From Pseudomonas silvicola (lineage in GTDB: Bacteria; Pseudomonadota; Gammaproteobacteria; Pseudomonadales; Pseudomonadaceae): a stretch of 64,000 nucleotides of DNA. Of the stretch, positions 10,369 through 20,711 are shown piece after piece. The position numbers and the translations under genes were made by a program. Each line of letters starts with the position of its first letter. Within the stretch, counting starts at the first letter, position 1. Where the stretch lies: positions 372,001 to 436,000 of the forward strand of contig NZ_CP093281.1 in NCBI RefSeq assembly GCF_026651855.1. The letters run 5' to 3'. The notes beneath the pieces are model-generated. The model worked only from the letters and a program-made list of their open reading frames with translations. It did not search any database and was not told the origin of the DNA.

Positions 10369-10631
10369 TCATCTACCGCAACTGGCTATCTTTGCTGCCA
10401 CGGCGGTTAAGTACCTGTGGCTGGCTTCTTTTTTATCTAACGCACTTTGGCACCACGCAGTAACGCACCCCAGGCAACGCGCTGCGACGCGCTTCGGGAA
10501 TCGGTTCCCCGCACTCGTCGCAATACTCTGCACTCCCTGGTTGAGTGGCTCCTGGCGCGCGCAATCGCGTCATCCACGGTCGCATCAATCTGCTTTTGCA
10601 CTGCACCATCTTCAGACCAGCCGCCTGCCAT
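10369..10631 (-). pseudogene. ybiI: DksA/TraR-type zinc-finger protein (YbiI-like), frameshifted
   Basis: Start ATG 10631 with AGGAGGAATT upstream. MAGGWSEDGAVQKQIDATVD and DDAIARARS match the start of YbiI. The zinc-binding C4 motif (FCDEC...CxxC) is only recovered by changing frame near 10540, and the C-terminal LPGVRYC and CQSALDKKE by changing again near 10455, ending at 10369. The family binds zinc and relates to DksA, but YbiI's exact role is unclear. It is 38 bases downstream of ppk2 on the same strand and may be part of that operon. Confidence 0.75.
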
Positions 10632-10669
10632 AATTCCTCCTGATTTTCATCGACTGGTCAAAGTATAGT

Positions 10670-11578
10670 TCAGTAGCTATCAGGCACGATCATGCTCTCA
10701 GGCACCGGATGACGGGCATAATTTTCATGATGAATGCGGGAAGGTAATGAAATCTGCTCGCCTTCTGCGGCTTCATACGGCACCTGTTGCAGGTGAGAAA
10801 TGCAGTTCAGACGCGCTTTCTTCTTATCAACGCCTTGCACCACCCACCATGGCGCCTCAGAAATATTGGTGCGCTCCAGCATCATCTCTTTGGCGGCGGT
10901 GTAATCCTCCCAGCGGCGACGGCTTTCCAAATCCATCGGACTCAGCTTCCACTGCTTCAGCGGATCATGAATGCGGCTAAGGAAGCGCATTTCCTGCTCT
11001 TCATCGGTGATGGAGATCCAGTATTTCACGATCTGAATGCCGCTGCGCACCAGCATGCGTTCAAACTCTGGCGTGCTGTGGAAGAACTCCTCGTACTCCG
11101 CATCGCTGCAAAATCCCATCACCTTTTCGACGCCCGCGCGGTTGTACCAGCTACGGTCGAACAAGACGATCTCGCCCGCTGACGGCAGATGAGAGACGTA
11201 ACGTTGAGGGCCGCTCCACTGCGTGCACTCACGTTCATTTGGCGCGGGCAGTGCCGCCACGCGGCAATAGCGCGGATTGAGTCGCTGCATGATACGTTTA
11301 ATCACGCCGCCTTTGCCTGCCGCGTCGCGGCCTTCAAAAATCACCACCAGTCGATGGCCGGTGCGGATCACCCAGTTTTGCAGCTTCACTAATTGCCCTG
11401 AAGATGCAGCAGCCTCCATAAAATAGCGGCGACGCCACGCCATCTCTTGCGGATCGTTATTGGCCGCCAGACCAAAATCCGCTAACTCCATCTCCAGCGA
11501 TTCGTCATAGCTGTCATAGAATTCCTGTAAAAAGCGCGCATCAAACATATTGTTGTTATTCATTTCATGTGCAGACAT
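10670..11578 (-). CDS. ppk2: Polyphosphate kinase 2 (PPK2 family)
   Basis: Intact 302-residue cytoplasmic kinase that transfers phosphate between polyphosphate and nucleotides, usually making NTP from NDP. The Walker A loop GRDAAGKGGVIKRI (about residues 88-101), the Asp of LFDRSWYNRAGVEKVMGF (Walker B/lid region), and the conserved RFLSRIHDPLKQWKLSP and WEDYTAAKEMMLERT segments identify PPK2, probably class I. It lies 26 bases downstream of a Pit phosphate transporter on the same strand, behind a Pho box, so phosphate uptake and polyphosphate use appear co-regulated. Confidence 0.95.
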   Translation of the reverse strand: MSAHEMNNNNMFDARFLQEFYDSYDESLEMELADFGLAANNDPQEMAWRRRYFMEAAASSGQLVKLQNWVIRTGHRLVVIFEGRDAAGKGGVIKRIMQRLNPRYCRVAALPAPNERECTQWSGPQRYVSHLPSAGEIVLFDRSWYNRAGVEKVMGFCSDAEYEEFFHSTPEFERMLVRSGIQIVKYWISITDEEQEMRFLSRIHDPLKQWKLSPMDLESRRRWEDYTAAKEMMLERTNISEAPWWVVQGVDKKKARLNCISHLQQVPYEAAEGEQISLPSRIHHENYARHPVPESMIVPDSY

Positions 11579-11603
11579 CGTCTTATCCCTGTCGAAGCGA
11601 GCG

Positions 11604-13217
11604 TTACAGTGAAGTCATGATCCAGTAGAGGGCGGCAGAGAGCAGTGCGGCGGCAGGCAAGGTGAGCACCCAGGCCAGTACCATTTTGCGTAGCGTACCG
11701 AACTGTAAGCCGCTGCGATTGGCGGCCATGGTGCCCGCAATCCCAGAGGAGAGCACGTGTGTGGTTGAGACCGGAAGACCAAAGGCATCCGCTGCGCCAA
11801 TGGTGCCCATCGCCACCATCTGCGCACTGATGCCTTGCGCATAGTTAAGCTGGCTTTTACCAATCTTCTCACCCAGCGTGGTGACAATGCGACGCCAGCC
11901 CACCATGGTGCCTAATCCCAAAGCCAGTGCCACCGCGACTTTGACCCAGGTCGGGATAAATTGCGTTGCACCGTTCAGCGCGGTTTTCAGCGCCTGCAGA
12001 TTTTGCTGGGTGGCAGACGGCAAAATCAGCGAGTGACGGCTGCAGACGTTTGATGGTTTCAGCTGCCAGATACATCTCATTACGCACGGCTGGTTTCTGC
12101 TCGGCCGGGATAGCCTGCAACGCGCCATATTGCTTTAGCGTGGCGCCAATGTTGCCACTGACCTGCGCCAGCGCGGCGACCACCTTCGTATCGCGTTGGC
12201 CAGTGCGCAGATAAGTCGCTAATACATCATCAGGCTGAGCAGGAGTGGGTGTGTTGCTGAACTGCAGCAGTTGTGACTGGCTGCTTTCGGTCAGTGTGAT
12301 CAGATGTGGAATATCGGACTGGGGCACGGAAAGATTGAGAGAATAGGTTACGGGCAGGGCAGCCACCAGAATCAGCATCATCAGCCCCATGCCTTTTTGG
12401 CCATCATTCGAGCCATGTGCAAAGGAGACGCCGGTGCAGGACAGCACCATCAAACCGCGGATCCACATCGGTGGCGCACCTTCGTGTTTGCTGGTGGCAT
12501 ACAACTCTGGCTTTTTCACCACGCGCTTCATCAACACCAGCAATAGTGCAGCACAGACGAAGCCAACAATCGGTGACAGGATCAGCGCATTGCCGATGTT
12601 TAATGCCTGTCCCCAGTTTACGCCGCTCATGGCGCTACGCCCGTGCATCACGGCATTGGCGATGCCCACGCCAATAATGGAACCAATTAAGGTGTGCGAT
12701 GAGGAGGCGGGCAGGCCCAACCACCAGGTGGCGAGGTTCCAGATGATCGCCGAGAACAGCAGGGCGTAGATCATCACAAAGCTTTCGCTGCTGCCGGTTT
12801 GCATAATGAGTTCAATCGGCAACAGGGAGATGATGCCGAAAGCCACCGCGCCAGAAGAGCATAAAACACCAAGGAAATTGAAAATTCCTGACCACACCAC
12901 CGCCACGGTCGGAGAGAGTGAGCGGGTATAAATGACGGTAGCCACGGCGTTGGCGGTGTCGTGAAACCATTGACGAACTCGAAACCTAATGCCGCTAATA
13001 AGGCAAAACCAAGCAGCATTAATGGCAGTGCACTGCTAAATGTATTTGGTTTGCTGGATGATCTCCGACTAATTGCGTTCCTGCAAAGAGAATGCCGGCG
13101 AGTAAAACCATGCCGAACAGGAAAGCGGTTTCTTACTGTTTTTTGCAGGAGTTGAATCGCGGAAGACAGCGGTGAAGCGGCAACATGTAAAGTTTGAGGC
13201 GTAACGTAATCACTCAT
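11604..13217 (-). pseudogene. pit: Pit-family inorganic phosphate transporter, frameshifted
   Basis: Low-affinity phosphate/metal-phosphate symporter of the inner membrane, about 535 residues. The first frame (13217 to about 12960) holds LMLLGFALLAALGFEFVNGF. The long second frame holds ATVIYTRSLSPTVAVVWSG, LGLPASSSHTLIGSIIGVG and VSFAHGSNDGQKGMGLMML. The last frame holds WRRIVTTLGEKIG and TTHVLSSGIAGTMAAN. The two GANDxANA-like motifs of the Pit family correspond to FVNGFxDTANAVAT (split by the indel) and HGSNDGQKG. Breaks lie near 12950 and 12010-12020. Together with ppk2 it forms a Pho-box-controlled operon. Confidence 0.9.
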
Positions 13218-13275
13218 TAGTGAAAATTTCCTATAGATCGCTAAAGCAGCATAAGCACAACGATATGTGCGGCTA

Positions 13276-13308
13276 ACATATAGAAAATTTATGAAAGTTT
13301 TATGACAG
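13276..13308 (-). promoter_or_regulatory. Pho box and promoter for pit-ppk2
   Basis: On the minus strand 13308-13291 reads CTGTCATAAAACTTTCAT, one mismatch from the consensus two-repeat PhoB site CTGTCATAAAACTGTCAT. A -10-like TATATG follows at about 13281-13276, the spacing expected when a PhoB dimer replaces the -35 element. It lies 74 bases upstream of the pit start. It implies induction on phosphate starvation. Confidence 0.78.
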
Positions 13309-13523
13309 AACTGTCAAAATTTAGTCATATAAATGAAATTTTTGGGATGCAATAAAATCGATATTTTCTTTTTTATCATTCAAAACAATTTGTTGCGTGG
13401 TTATTGCTCAGTGGTGGATTCACCAGTTTGAGTTTTATTTCTGCCATAAATTTGTCACATTATGATTTGACTGATTACTATAGATTATATTTTCAGCGGA
13501 GATCATTACCGTGCTAATGAGAT

Positions 13524-13930
13524 CTAAGCGAAGCCCTGCGTTAATGTTGGCGTTAACTTATAGAACCAGACGACTATTTGTGGCGTCTTTTCCAACTCAT
13601 CAAACAACCATTCTTTGCTGATGGGGCGGAACTTAACTTCTAGTCATGGCATTATCCGCATAGTTGAGTAGCCATTCTCCGAGTTCCGCCATGCCCGCTT
13701 CACTAAGAGCCGTGCACCTCAACAAACTTTTCCGACATCAGTAGCTCCATGCGCAGCGCGTTACTGCGGGTCATGAACTCCAGATAGCCTTCGCGATCGG
13801 TTTCGTAATCCGGGGATCTTCGACAGCACAATGACCTCTTCTTCCTGAATGGTGGCCTGCCAGTGTAAACCGCTCTGTCCTTTATGTGCAGAATAATCAT
13901 GCTGTACAAGTGAATATTTAATTGTTGCGG
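13524..13930 (-). pseudogene. Decayed small gene of unknown function
   Basis: Minus-strand segments in successive frames read like one protein of about 130 residues: HKGQSGLHWQATIQEEEVIV, then DREGYLEFMTRSNALRMELL and MSEKFVEVH, then GMAELGEWLLNYADNAM, then FRPISKEWLFDELEKTPQI, ending at TAG 13524. No family recognised and the start is not clear. It is the only coding signal between the pit promoter and the oxidoreductase at 14090. Confidence 0.4.
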
Positions 13931-14089
13931 TTCGCTTATCCGATAATTTCCTTAATCGCTTTAAGTGTATTGCGGGGCATTTAATATCAAGCCCATTCCT
14001 CCATAGCATAGCGGTTATGCGGCTGGACGTATTTCTGCCGGGTATGGGCCTGTTTATGCTGCTCCCATCATTCAATGAGAGAGCGACAA

Positions 14090-15191
14090 ATGAACACACT
14101 ATTTACGCCTATTACCGCCGGACAATTACGTCTTCAGCATCGTGTCGTGATGGCACCGACAACCCGTATGCGCAGTGAAAATGGCGGCGTGCGGGTCAGT
14201 TGATGGTTGGTATTATCGACAGCACCAGTCCCGGTGGGTTTGCTGATTGCGGAAGCCACCGCGATTCGCCCCAGCTAGATGCCTATGCCGATGCGCCGGG
14301 CATTTTCAATGACGCTCAACAGGCGGGATGGAAGCAGGTGGTTGATGCGGTGCATAAGCAGGGCGGTCAGATAGTGCTGCAATTGTGGCACCCAGGGCGT
14401 CAGTCATTGCCAGAACTGTCAGAAGGTTACCAGCCGGTTGCACCTTCGGCTTTGACTGCGCGAGAGACCTACGGCGTGGGCAAGAATGCCGATGGTATTT
14501 ATGAAGGAAAGTTGTTCCCTGAACCACGTGAATTGCAAGAAGAAGAAATTCCACAACTTATTGAAGCGTATCGACAGGCTGCGATAAGGGCAAAGTCGGC
14601 GGGTTTTGACGGAGTTGAGCTGCATGCTGCTAACGGGTATTTACCGGAACAATTTTTGCTGGATGGCAGCAATAAACGTCAGGACAGCTGGGTGGAAGCT
14701 GGCTAATCGAGCGCGGTTTTACTGGAGGTGGTGGCGAAAGCGACGGAAGTGCATGGGCGGGACGGGTTGGCGTCCGAATTTCTCCAAGTGGCATTTATGG
14801 TGATATGCATGATAGTGACCCGGCAGCGACGTTCAGCTATTTGGCCGACAAGCTCAATGATATGGCGCTGGCGTATCTGCACATTATTGAGCCGCGCATT
14901 GTCGGACCGGAAGACAGGAAGGCGGGCACATTATGAGAACCGGTAGCCAGCCGACATCTGCTGAGAGTTTACCGCAGCGCCTTATCGCGGCGGGAGGAAA
15001 AACTAAACCTGAGGCGGGAAAATGCTCGAAGCGGGTAGGCAGACTTGTCGCATTTGGTCGTTTGTTTACCTCGAATCCCGATTTACCTGCAAGGATCCAA
15101 CATGGCTATCCGTTAGCCACTATCAGCGTGACGCATTTTTTCGGTGGAAGATGCTAAAGGCTATACGGATTTTCCTGCCTATGCGCAGTAG
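14090..15191 (+). pseudogene. Old yellow enzyme-type alkene reductase, frameshifted
   Basis: FMN-dependent NADPH ene-reductase of about 365 residues. Start ATG 14090 gives MNTLFTPITAGQLRLQHRVV and MAPTTRMRSE. The longest intact frame (14200-14706) holds IVLQLWHPGRQSLPELSEGY and FDGVELHAANGYLPEQFLLD, the conserved FMN/active-site HGANGYL-type signature. Indels near 14190 and 14700, and more beyond, interrupt it. The end, AKGYTDFPAYAQ with TAG 15191, matches the family C-terminus. A terminator follows. Confidence 0.87.
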
Positions 15192-15215
15192 CAACGCAGG
15201 ATTAATCCTTAGAAG

Positions 15216-15236
15216 AGCGGCCGTCTGGCCGCTTTT
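15216..15236 (+). terminator. Rho-independent terminator after the OYE gene
   Basis: AGCGGCC-gtct-GGCCGCT followed by TTTT, 25 bases after the OYE stop codon; partly symmetrical, so it may also serve the minus-strand SDR gene. Confidence 0.75.
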
Positions 15237-15279
15237 GCCTCGATCAATAAACGCCCGCCTCAATCACCTTTCTCAGGCT

Positions 15280-16056
15280 CTAAGAAATCACTATCAAGCC
15301 AGTGCGGTTTCCGCACTGGCTTATACGCACTGCTAAATCTGAAACCCCTACAGAAGCACCGCCATCAACATACAGTGTTTGTCCGGTCATAAAGCCCGCG
15401 TCCTCAGATAACAGGAACTGGATAGTGGCGGCAATCTCCTCTGGTTTGCCAAAACGCTTCATGGGTACGCTATCCAGATAACGTTGTTCACCCTCACTGC
15501 CTGGTGCGTTGCTAGCTCGAAACAGTTCTGTCTCTGTCGGGCCGGGGGCAACAGCGTTTACGGTAATCCCCTGAGTCGCCAGTTCCAGCGCCCAGCTACG
15601 TGTAAAGCTGATCAAAGCTGCCTTTGCAGCAGCATAGGACGTGCGCTGCGGAACGCCGAGGACCGTCAGGCTAGCAATATTGATGACTCTTCCCCAGCCA
15701 CGGGCTTGCATACCGGGTAAGGCGGTTTGCACTGCTAATAGGGCAGGATGCAAGTTGACGCGTAATACTTCATCCAGCGTTGCCGTCGAGACTTCGGGTA
15801 ACCATTGCGGACTTACTAAACCGACATTGTTAATGATGCCATCTACATCGAACTCCGCATTGATTTGCTCCAGCTTCTGTTTTGTTGCGAGCGTATCTGC
15901 GAGGTCGAGTGAGACAAAATGTCCCGGGAAGCTTTGCTCAGGCTGATGTCGTGCAATACCGATCACGAGATGGCCTGCATCAGCCAGACGCTGGGATAAA
16001 GCCAGGCCAATCCCTTTGCTGGCACCGGTAATCAAAAATGTTCTTTGCGGTTGCAT
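15280..16056 (-). CDS. SDR-family NAD(P) oxidoreductase
   Basis: Intact 258-residue classical short-chain dehydrogenase. TGASKGIG (residues 10-17) binds the cofactor, NNVG replaces NNAG, the catalytic Ser is in INIASLTVLG, and YAAAK holds the Tyr/Lys pair. GFMTGQTLYVDGGAS is the usual C-terminal loop; about 20 residues extend past it in this frame, so the true end may be altered by a late indel. Substrate unknown. A terminator at 16077-16106 separates it from the upstream ech-gst genes, so it probably has its own promoter. Confidence 0.88.
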   Translation of the reverse strand: MQPQRTFLITGASKGIGLALSQRLADAGHLVIGIARHQPEQSFPGHFVSLDLADTLATKQKLEQINAEFDVDGIINNVGLVSPQWLPEVSTATLDEVLRVNLHPALLAVQTALPGMQARGWGRVINIASLTVLGVPQRTSYAAAKAALISFTRSWALELATQGITVNAVAPGPTETELFRASNAPGSEGEQRYLDSVPMKRFGKPEEIAATIQFLLSEDAGFMTGQTLYVDGGASVGVSDLAVRISQCGNRTGLIVIS

Positions 16057-16076
16057 ATTTTACTCCTGCGTTGAAC

Positions 16077-16106
16077 GACAAAAACCGGCGCAGATGTCTG
16101 CGCCGG
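16077..16106 (-). terminator. Terminator after the enoyl-CoA hydratase gene
   Basis: On the minus strand CCGGCGCAGA-cat-CTGCGCCGG is followed by TTTTTG; it lies 26 bases past the end of the hydratase gene and upstream of the SDR. Confidence 0.8.
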
Positions 16107-16131
16107 AGAGGATAAAACGGTTAAAGGTGAT

Positions 16132-16901
16132 TTATGAGGCTGAAGCTGCTTGCAGAGCGACATCGGCTGCACTAATGCCTTCCAATGCCAGGCCGTACCC
16201 CGCACCTTCATCAATGATGCGCCGCAGTTTTTGCGTCAGCGCGATGCGTGTATAGCGGCTGGTGAGTGGAGGTAACGCCGCGAGCGATTCTGCCAGCTCA
16301 TGAGCCCGTGTCAGCAAGGTATCGCGTGGCAGAATTTCATTCACCACACCCCAACCTTTGGCGGTTTCAGCGTCCAATTCCTGACGCGTTAACAGGAAAT
16401 AGCGGCCACGAATGCTACCGATGACTTCTGGCCACAACAGGTTCACGCCATCCCCTGGGACGATGCCAAAGTCGAAATGGGGTTTGTCCTGGAAAACAGT
16501 ATCGGGCGTGGCCAACACGATGTCCGCCAGCAAAGCGTATTCCGAGTGCAGGCGCACCGGTCCGTTTAAAGCACGACGACCGGCACTTCAATATCCAGCA
16601 GATTCATCAGAACTTTTTTGCCTTCGCGGAAAATTTTGTCGTAACCGCGCGGCGTGAAGAAATCAAAACCTTCCGGACTGATGTTCTCCATAAAAGCCTC
16701 TCCAGCGCCAGTCAGAATCACCACGCGATTATCGGGATCGGAGCCAATTTGATGAAACAGTTCAACAAACTCTTCGTGGGTATGCCCATTGAACAACAGT
16801 GAGCCGCCATCAGTATGAAACATCACTTCCAATACACCGGTGGGCGAGCGGGTAAGGCGTGCGTTGTTAAAGCTGTGACGATAGTTTTCGAAGCGAGACA
16901 T
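16132..16901 (-). pseudogene. Enoyl-CoA hydratase/isomerase family protein, single frameshift
   Basis: Crotonase-fold protein of about 256 residues. ATG 16901 (MSRFENYRHSFNNARLTRSP, AAAGGAAAT upstream) is preferred over an earlier in-frame ATG. RVVILTGAGEAFM is the first oxyanion-hole region; HSEYALLADIVLATPDTVF and FGIVPGDGVNLLWP follow in the second frame. The break is a single extra T in a TTT run at about 16567, turning VVVLNGPV into a stop. It overlaps no neighbour and follows the GST gene by 21 bases; likely one operon. Confidence 0.87.
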
Positions 16902-16921
16902 AGTGATTTCCTTTTGAATGA

Positions 16922-17551
16922 TTAGTTTTCGATTAAGGCATTTAATTTGGTAATGGCACACATGACCGCAGGGCGCGCAGAGACGGCGGCATACCAGCGA
17001 CTGAGGTTGGGAAGCGTTTCAAAGCTGACGCCAGCGAACTCGCGTCGCCACATCCAGCCGAAATGCGCAATATCCGCGATGGTGTATTCATCCCCTGCTA
17101 GCCACGCCGTTTTTTCTAATTGACGTTCCAGCAGGCTGGTGACTCGATTGGCTTCAGTGCTAAAGCGCTGCTGCGCCAATGGTTGAGGTTCACTCGTCAG
17201 GCGGGTAAAAAATCCGGCTTGTCCATAAGCGGGGCTTAGCCCTGAGGCGTGGAAGAAAAGCTGCTCAAACACTCTGGCGCGAGTCAGTCCGTTTGCAGGC
17301 AACAAACTCCCGTGCTTTTCGGCCAGGTAAACCAAAATGGCAGCAGACTCACTTAGCACTGCACCGTTGTCGCTATCCACCAGCACCGGCACTTTGCCGT
17401 TCGGATTTAACTCTAAGAAATCTGCTTCCTGGGCTGGTCACCCCTGGCGGATGTTTACGGCACGCAGGTGCCATGGTTGTGCGAGCTCTTCCAGCAAGAT
17501 GGCGGGTTTAATACTGTTTGGAGTAGCAAAGGCATAAAGTTCGTACATCAT
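16922..17551 (-). pseudogene. Glutathione S-transferase, frameshifted near the N-terminus
   Basis: About 210 residues. The start MMYELYAFATPNSIKPAIL (17551, AGGAGCCGG upstream) supplies the thioredoxin-fold N-terminus. The frame changes near 17430 and then continues VLVDSDNGAVLSESAAILVY (the GSH-binding ESxAI motif) and YTIADIAHFGWMW (the helical-domain Asp motif) to the stop at 16922. It conjugates or reduces electrophiles with GSH. It is first in a minus-strand gst-ech operon, divergent from a LysR gene. Confidence 0.87.
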
Positions 17552-17681
17552 CCGGCTCCTTAGTGACAGTTTAGCTGGGCAGTGACATTTGCCCGCTGTT
17601 GTTGATAAGGAGTATCTGCTAAGGTCGGTGGGTAATGGCAGAGGGCCAAAAACCATAATTGCTATTCCCAGGAGGAATACC

Positions 17682-18551
17682 ATGGATCGCTTTCAGGCGA
17701 TGCAGATGTATGTGCAGGTAGTTGATGCGGGGTCGTTTTCGGCAAAGCAGCGCATTTTGATATCGTGGCAACCGGCGGTATCAAAGACCACGCCTGTGCT
17801 AAAAGCATCTGGATGTACGTTTACTGCTGCGCACCACGCATGGACTCACGCCCACTGAAGCAGGGCTGCGATTTTATGAGCGTGTACGCATTACGCTGCA
17901 GCAGGCAGATGAAGCGGAGATGGCGGCGCGAGGTGCGGACAAAGGGCTTACCGGTATTCTGCGCGTGGCGGCAGCTCCGACTTTTGCCCGGATTACAGTG
18001 ATTCCGACATCTTGCCCAATTTATGGAGCAGCACCCGCAACCTGCTGTGGACATTCGGCTCGGGACGATCGCCCCATCGATCTGATTGCCGAAGGATCGA
18101 TATTTGCCTGCGGCATGGGCACATTGCAGGATTCCGGGCGCGGTGGCGCGCAATTCGCCACCTCACGACGTTCTGTATTGGCCACCACCGACTATCTGAC
18201 GCGCCATGGTTATCCGCAGCATCCCCATGACCTCAGCCAGCATGAAGCGCTGATTTTAGCCAACTCAATGATACCTGGCAGTTTGCGTGCGCTGAAGTCG
18301 AAAAATGTTGTCCTGAACGGGCGACTTCATCTCAGTGCAGCGGAGGGGATTGCACTGCCGTGCTGGCGCATATGGGCATCATCACGGTGGCATCAGATTG
18401 ATGTTTTCCCGTGAGATAGCTGACGGTAGCGTCGAGCGTCTGGTCAGCGATTGGGCTTTGCCAGATATTGACCTGTGGGCCGTTTTTCCGGTGGACGCAT
18501 GGCGACGGTAAAGCACGTCAGTTTGCCGCATTTGTTGAACGTCATGACTGA
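17682..18551 (+). pseudogene. LysR-type transcriptional regulator, frameshifted
   Basis: About 290 residues. The start MDRFQAMQMYVQVVDAGSF at ATG 17682 follows an AGGAGGAA site and is the first helix of the LysR HTH. The HTH and linker (THGLTPTEAGLRFYERVR) are in a different frame, and the effector domain (GILRVAAAPTFARI, RRSVLATTDYLTRHGYPQ) is in others. It ends FAAFVERHD at 18551. It is divergent from gst-ech with 130 bp between, the usual geometry for a LysR regulator and its target. Confidence 0.85.
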
Positions 18552-19564
18552 CTAATCCAGATTCTCCGCTGTCACAATGCGCAGTTCAACGCGGCCGTCC
18601 TGATACAGATCGGGTTCAAAGCCCTGTTCCAGATGCCGTATCAGCAGGTCAGTCCAGCACGGCGTGCTGACGGGCGTTTTGATCCAGCGTGAGAGCGCGC
18701 CACTTTGCAGCAGAGATCTTTCGTCACATCACATACAATTCGTGGTGATGTAGCAGCAGCGGCCCAGCAACTGGTGTTGCTGCAATACAGCACTGATATC
18801 GCTGTTGTTGTCGCCAGAGTTATACAAACCGACCACATTTCTTGATCGCTAAAGTGATTCAGCAGCGTTCGGATTTTGTGCCGTTCATCTTCCCCCGCCA
18901 ATACTTCACGCAACTGTAGCCAGGGGGCGCGTTGGGTGATGGCATCACGAAAACCTGAAATACGTTGAATATGTGCGCTGAAATCAAAACGCCCGCTAAC
19001 CATGATCACGTCACCCTTGTGGGGCATAGTCTGGCTCATTAATAAGCCTGCGGTACGCCCAGCCTGATATTGATTTATTCCAACATGGCAGAATCGATGC
19101 GAATCGGGTAAATCAGAAACACAGTGAAACCACCGGCACACCTTTTATCTTTGCACCAGGTTAAGGCTTCATGAATAACGGGATAATCGTGCCCATAAAC
19201 AATAATACCGTCGCGCAACTCACCGCTTTTTTTTATCTTTTCCGCCAGTTTTTCCGGTGGGTTTTCACTCACCAGCGTACGAAATAATTTTATTTTACGA
19301 TAACCCAGTCGATCGGCAATGTTGGCAAATTCATCGGCTAACTGCTGAAAAAACCAGGCCATTACTGCTCAGGAATACCTCAATCTGCCAGGGATGCTGC
19401 GTGTCATCCGGCAGTAAACGCTGTAACCCGGCCTGACGCGCGGCGCGCAACACTTTGCGTACCGTTTCCGGACGAACCCCGCCACGCTCATTCAGCACCC
19501 GGTCAACCGTGGCGATCCCAACCCCGGCCAGTTCAGCCACTTTAATCAGGGTGAGTTTTTTCAT
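18552..19564 (-). pseudogene. LacI-family repressor, frameshifted
   Basis: About 335 residues. ATG 19564 gives MKKLTLIKVAELAGVGIATV and DRVLNERGGVRPETV, the classic LacI HTH and hinge start. The periplasmic-binding-like domain follows in pieces: ANIADRLGYRKIKLFRT, GIIVYGHDYPVIHEAL, NQYQAGRTAGLLMSQ and GDVIMVSGRFDFSAHIQRIS. It ends at 18552, tail to tail with the LysR gene. Effector probably a sugar. The closest candidate target is the divergent dehydrogenase operon at 19987. Confidence 0.85.
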
Positions 19565-19986
19565 TTGTTTCTGAGCCCCAGTAAAATTCATGTTCACTAT
19601 TTCAACTACGCAGAGTGCGCATCAGGTCACAGCCTGGCGTCTATTTTCCCCGTATTATGCGCAACGTTTCGTGACTGGCAAGATGTTAAATGTTGCGAGA
19701 CGAAACCACACTCTACATCGTCCAGTCCGGCTTATTAAAACTTCAATGATGGGAAACCATCAACAAAACCTTTCAAAGCGAAGGGGGAGTCATTACTCTT
19801 TGCTGCGTTGTTAATATTTGATTAATTACGTGATTTCAATGTAAAAACTTACCTCAGTATTTATCTAATAAAAGCCCACCGGGCAGCGTCATTATTTATC
19901 CAATAAACCTTATTTATATGGCTCAATGCCAGGCATAAATATGTCTGTTATTTGACCTCGGTTTGCAATGTGAAAGCAGGGAAAAC
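19565..19986. other. Divergent intergenic region, no gene
   Basis: 422 bp between the lacI-type gene and the dehydrogenase operon. It must hold both promoters; no operator dyad is obvious to me and no gene was found. Confidence 0.5.
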
Positions 19987-20689
19987 ATGAAACGCAGAGA
20001 ATTTCTCACTTCCATCACCGCATTGGGAGTGGCTTCCACGATCCCGACATTGGCGCAGGCCGATGAGGTGAAGGGTGGCCAGCCCGGGAACCCGGCAATC
20101 CAAACGCCCGCACCGCCGAGAAAAGGGGGCTGCAATATCTCACTCAGCATGAATTTGACACGGTAGGCGCCATCGCTGAACGGTTTATCCCAGCGGATGA
20201 AACCAGCCTGAGTGGCAAAGAGGCAGGGTGCGCCATCTATCGACCGCCAACTCGCGGGTGATTACGGAAACGCAGTGGCGATCTACCGTTTAGGCAAATT
20301 TGTCAAAGGCACCGCTGAGCAGGGGCCGCAATCTCCGCTGACGCCTGCACAACGTTATCGTCTTGGCATTGCTGCGCTGGATAAAGCCCTTCAGCAACAC
20401 TATGGCAGACTTCACTACGTGGTGATCTGGAGCAGATCAGGTGCTGACCGCAATGGAGCAGGACAGCCTCGATCCGGTGAGGAAGTTGAAACCAAATGTT
20501 CTCTTTGAACTGTTGCTGCAAAACGTGCGTGAGGGCTTCCTGTCTGACCCGGATTTATGGGGAACAAAGACATGACCAGCTGGAAAATGATTGGCTTCTG
20601 GCGCTCGCTACGACTTCCGCGATCTGCTGCCGAAAAAGGACAGAAGCTCAACATATTCCTACCGTAGCCTGATTGATAACACCCTTTAA
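19987..20689 (+). pseudogene. Gluconate 2-dehydrogenase subunit 3 (gamma), Tat-exported, frameshifted
   Basis: Small subunit of a periplasmic membrane-bound FAD dehydrogenase. MKRREFLTSITALGVAST carries a twin-arginine motif and a hydrophobic h-region ending near the TLAQA cleavage site. The body LAGDYGNAVAIYRLGKFVKG and NVLFELLLQNVREGFLSDP matches the gluconate_2-dh3 family. Indels near 20130, 20230 and 20420 and later break the frame; full length about 235 residues. It heads an operon with the GMC flavoprotein (22 bases on) and the cytochrome c subunit. Confidence 0.87.
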
Positions 20690-20711
20690 TTTGTTTGCTG
20701 AGCAATAAACT

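Noticed and set aside
13519-13537. CTAAGCGAAGCCCTGCG as a copy of the AAGCGAAGCG motif
   Set aside because: It falls at the end of a decayed coding frame (TAG 13524), so the match is probably incidental.
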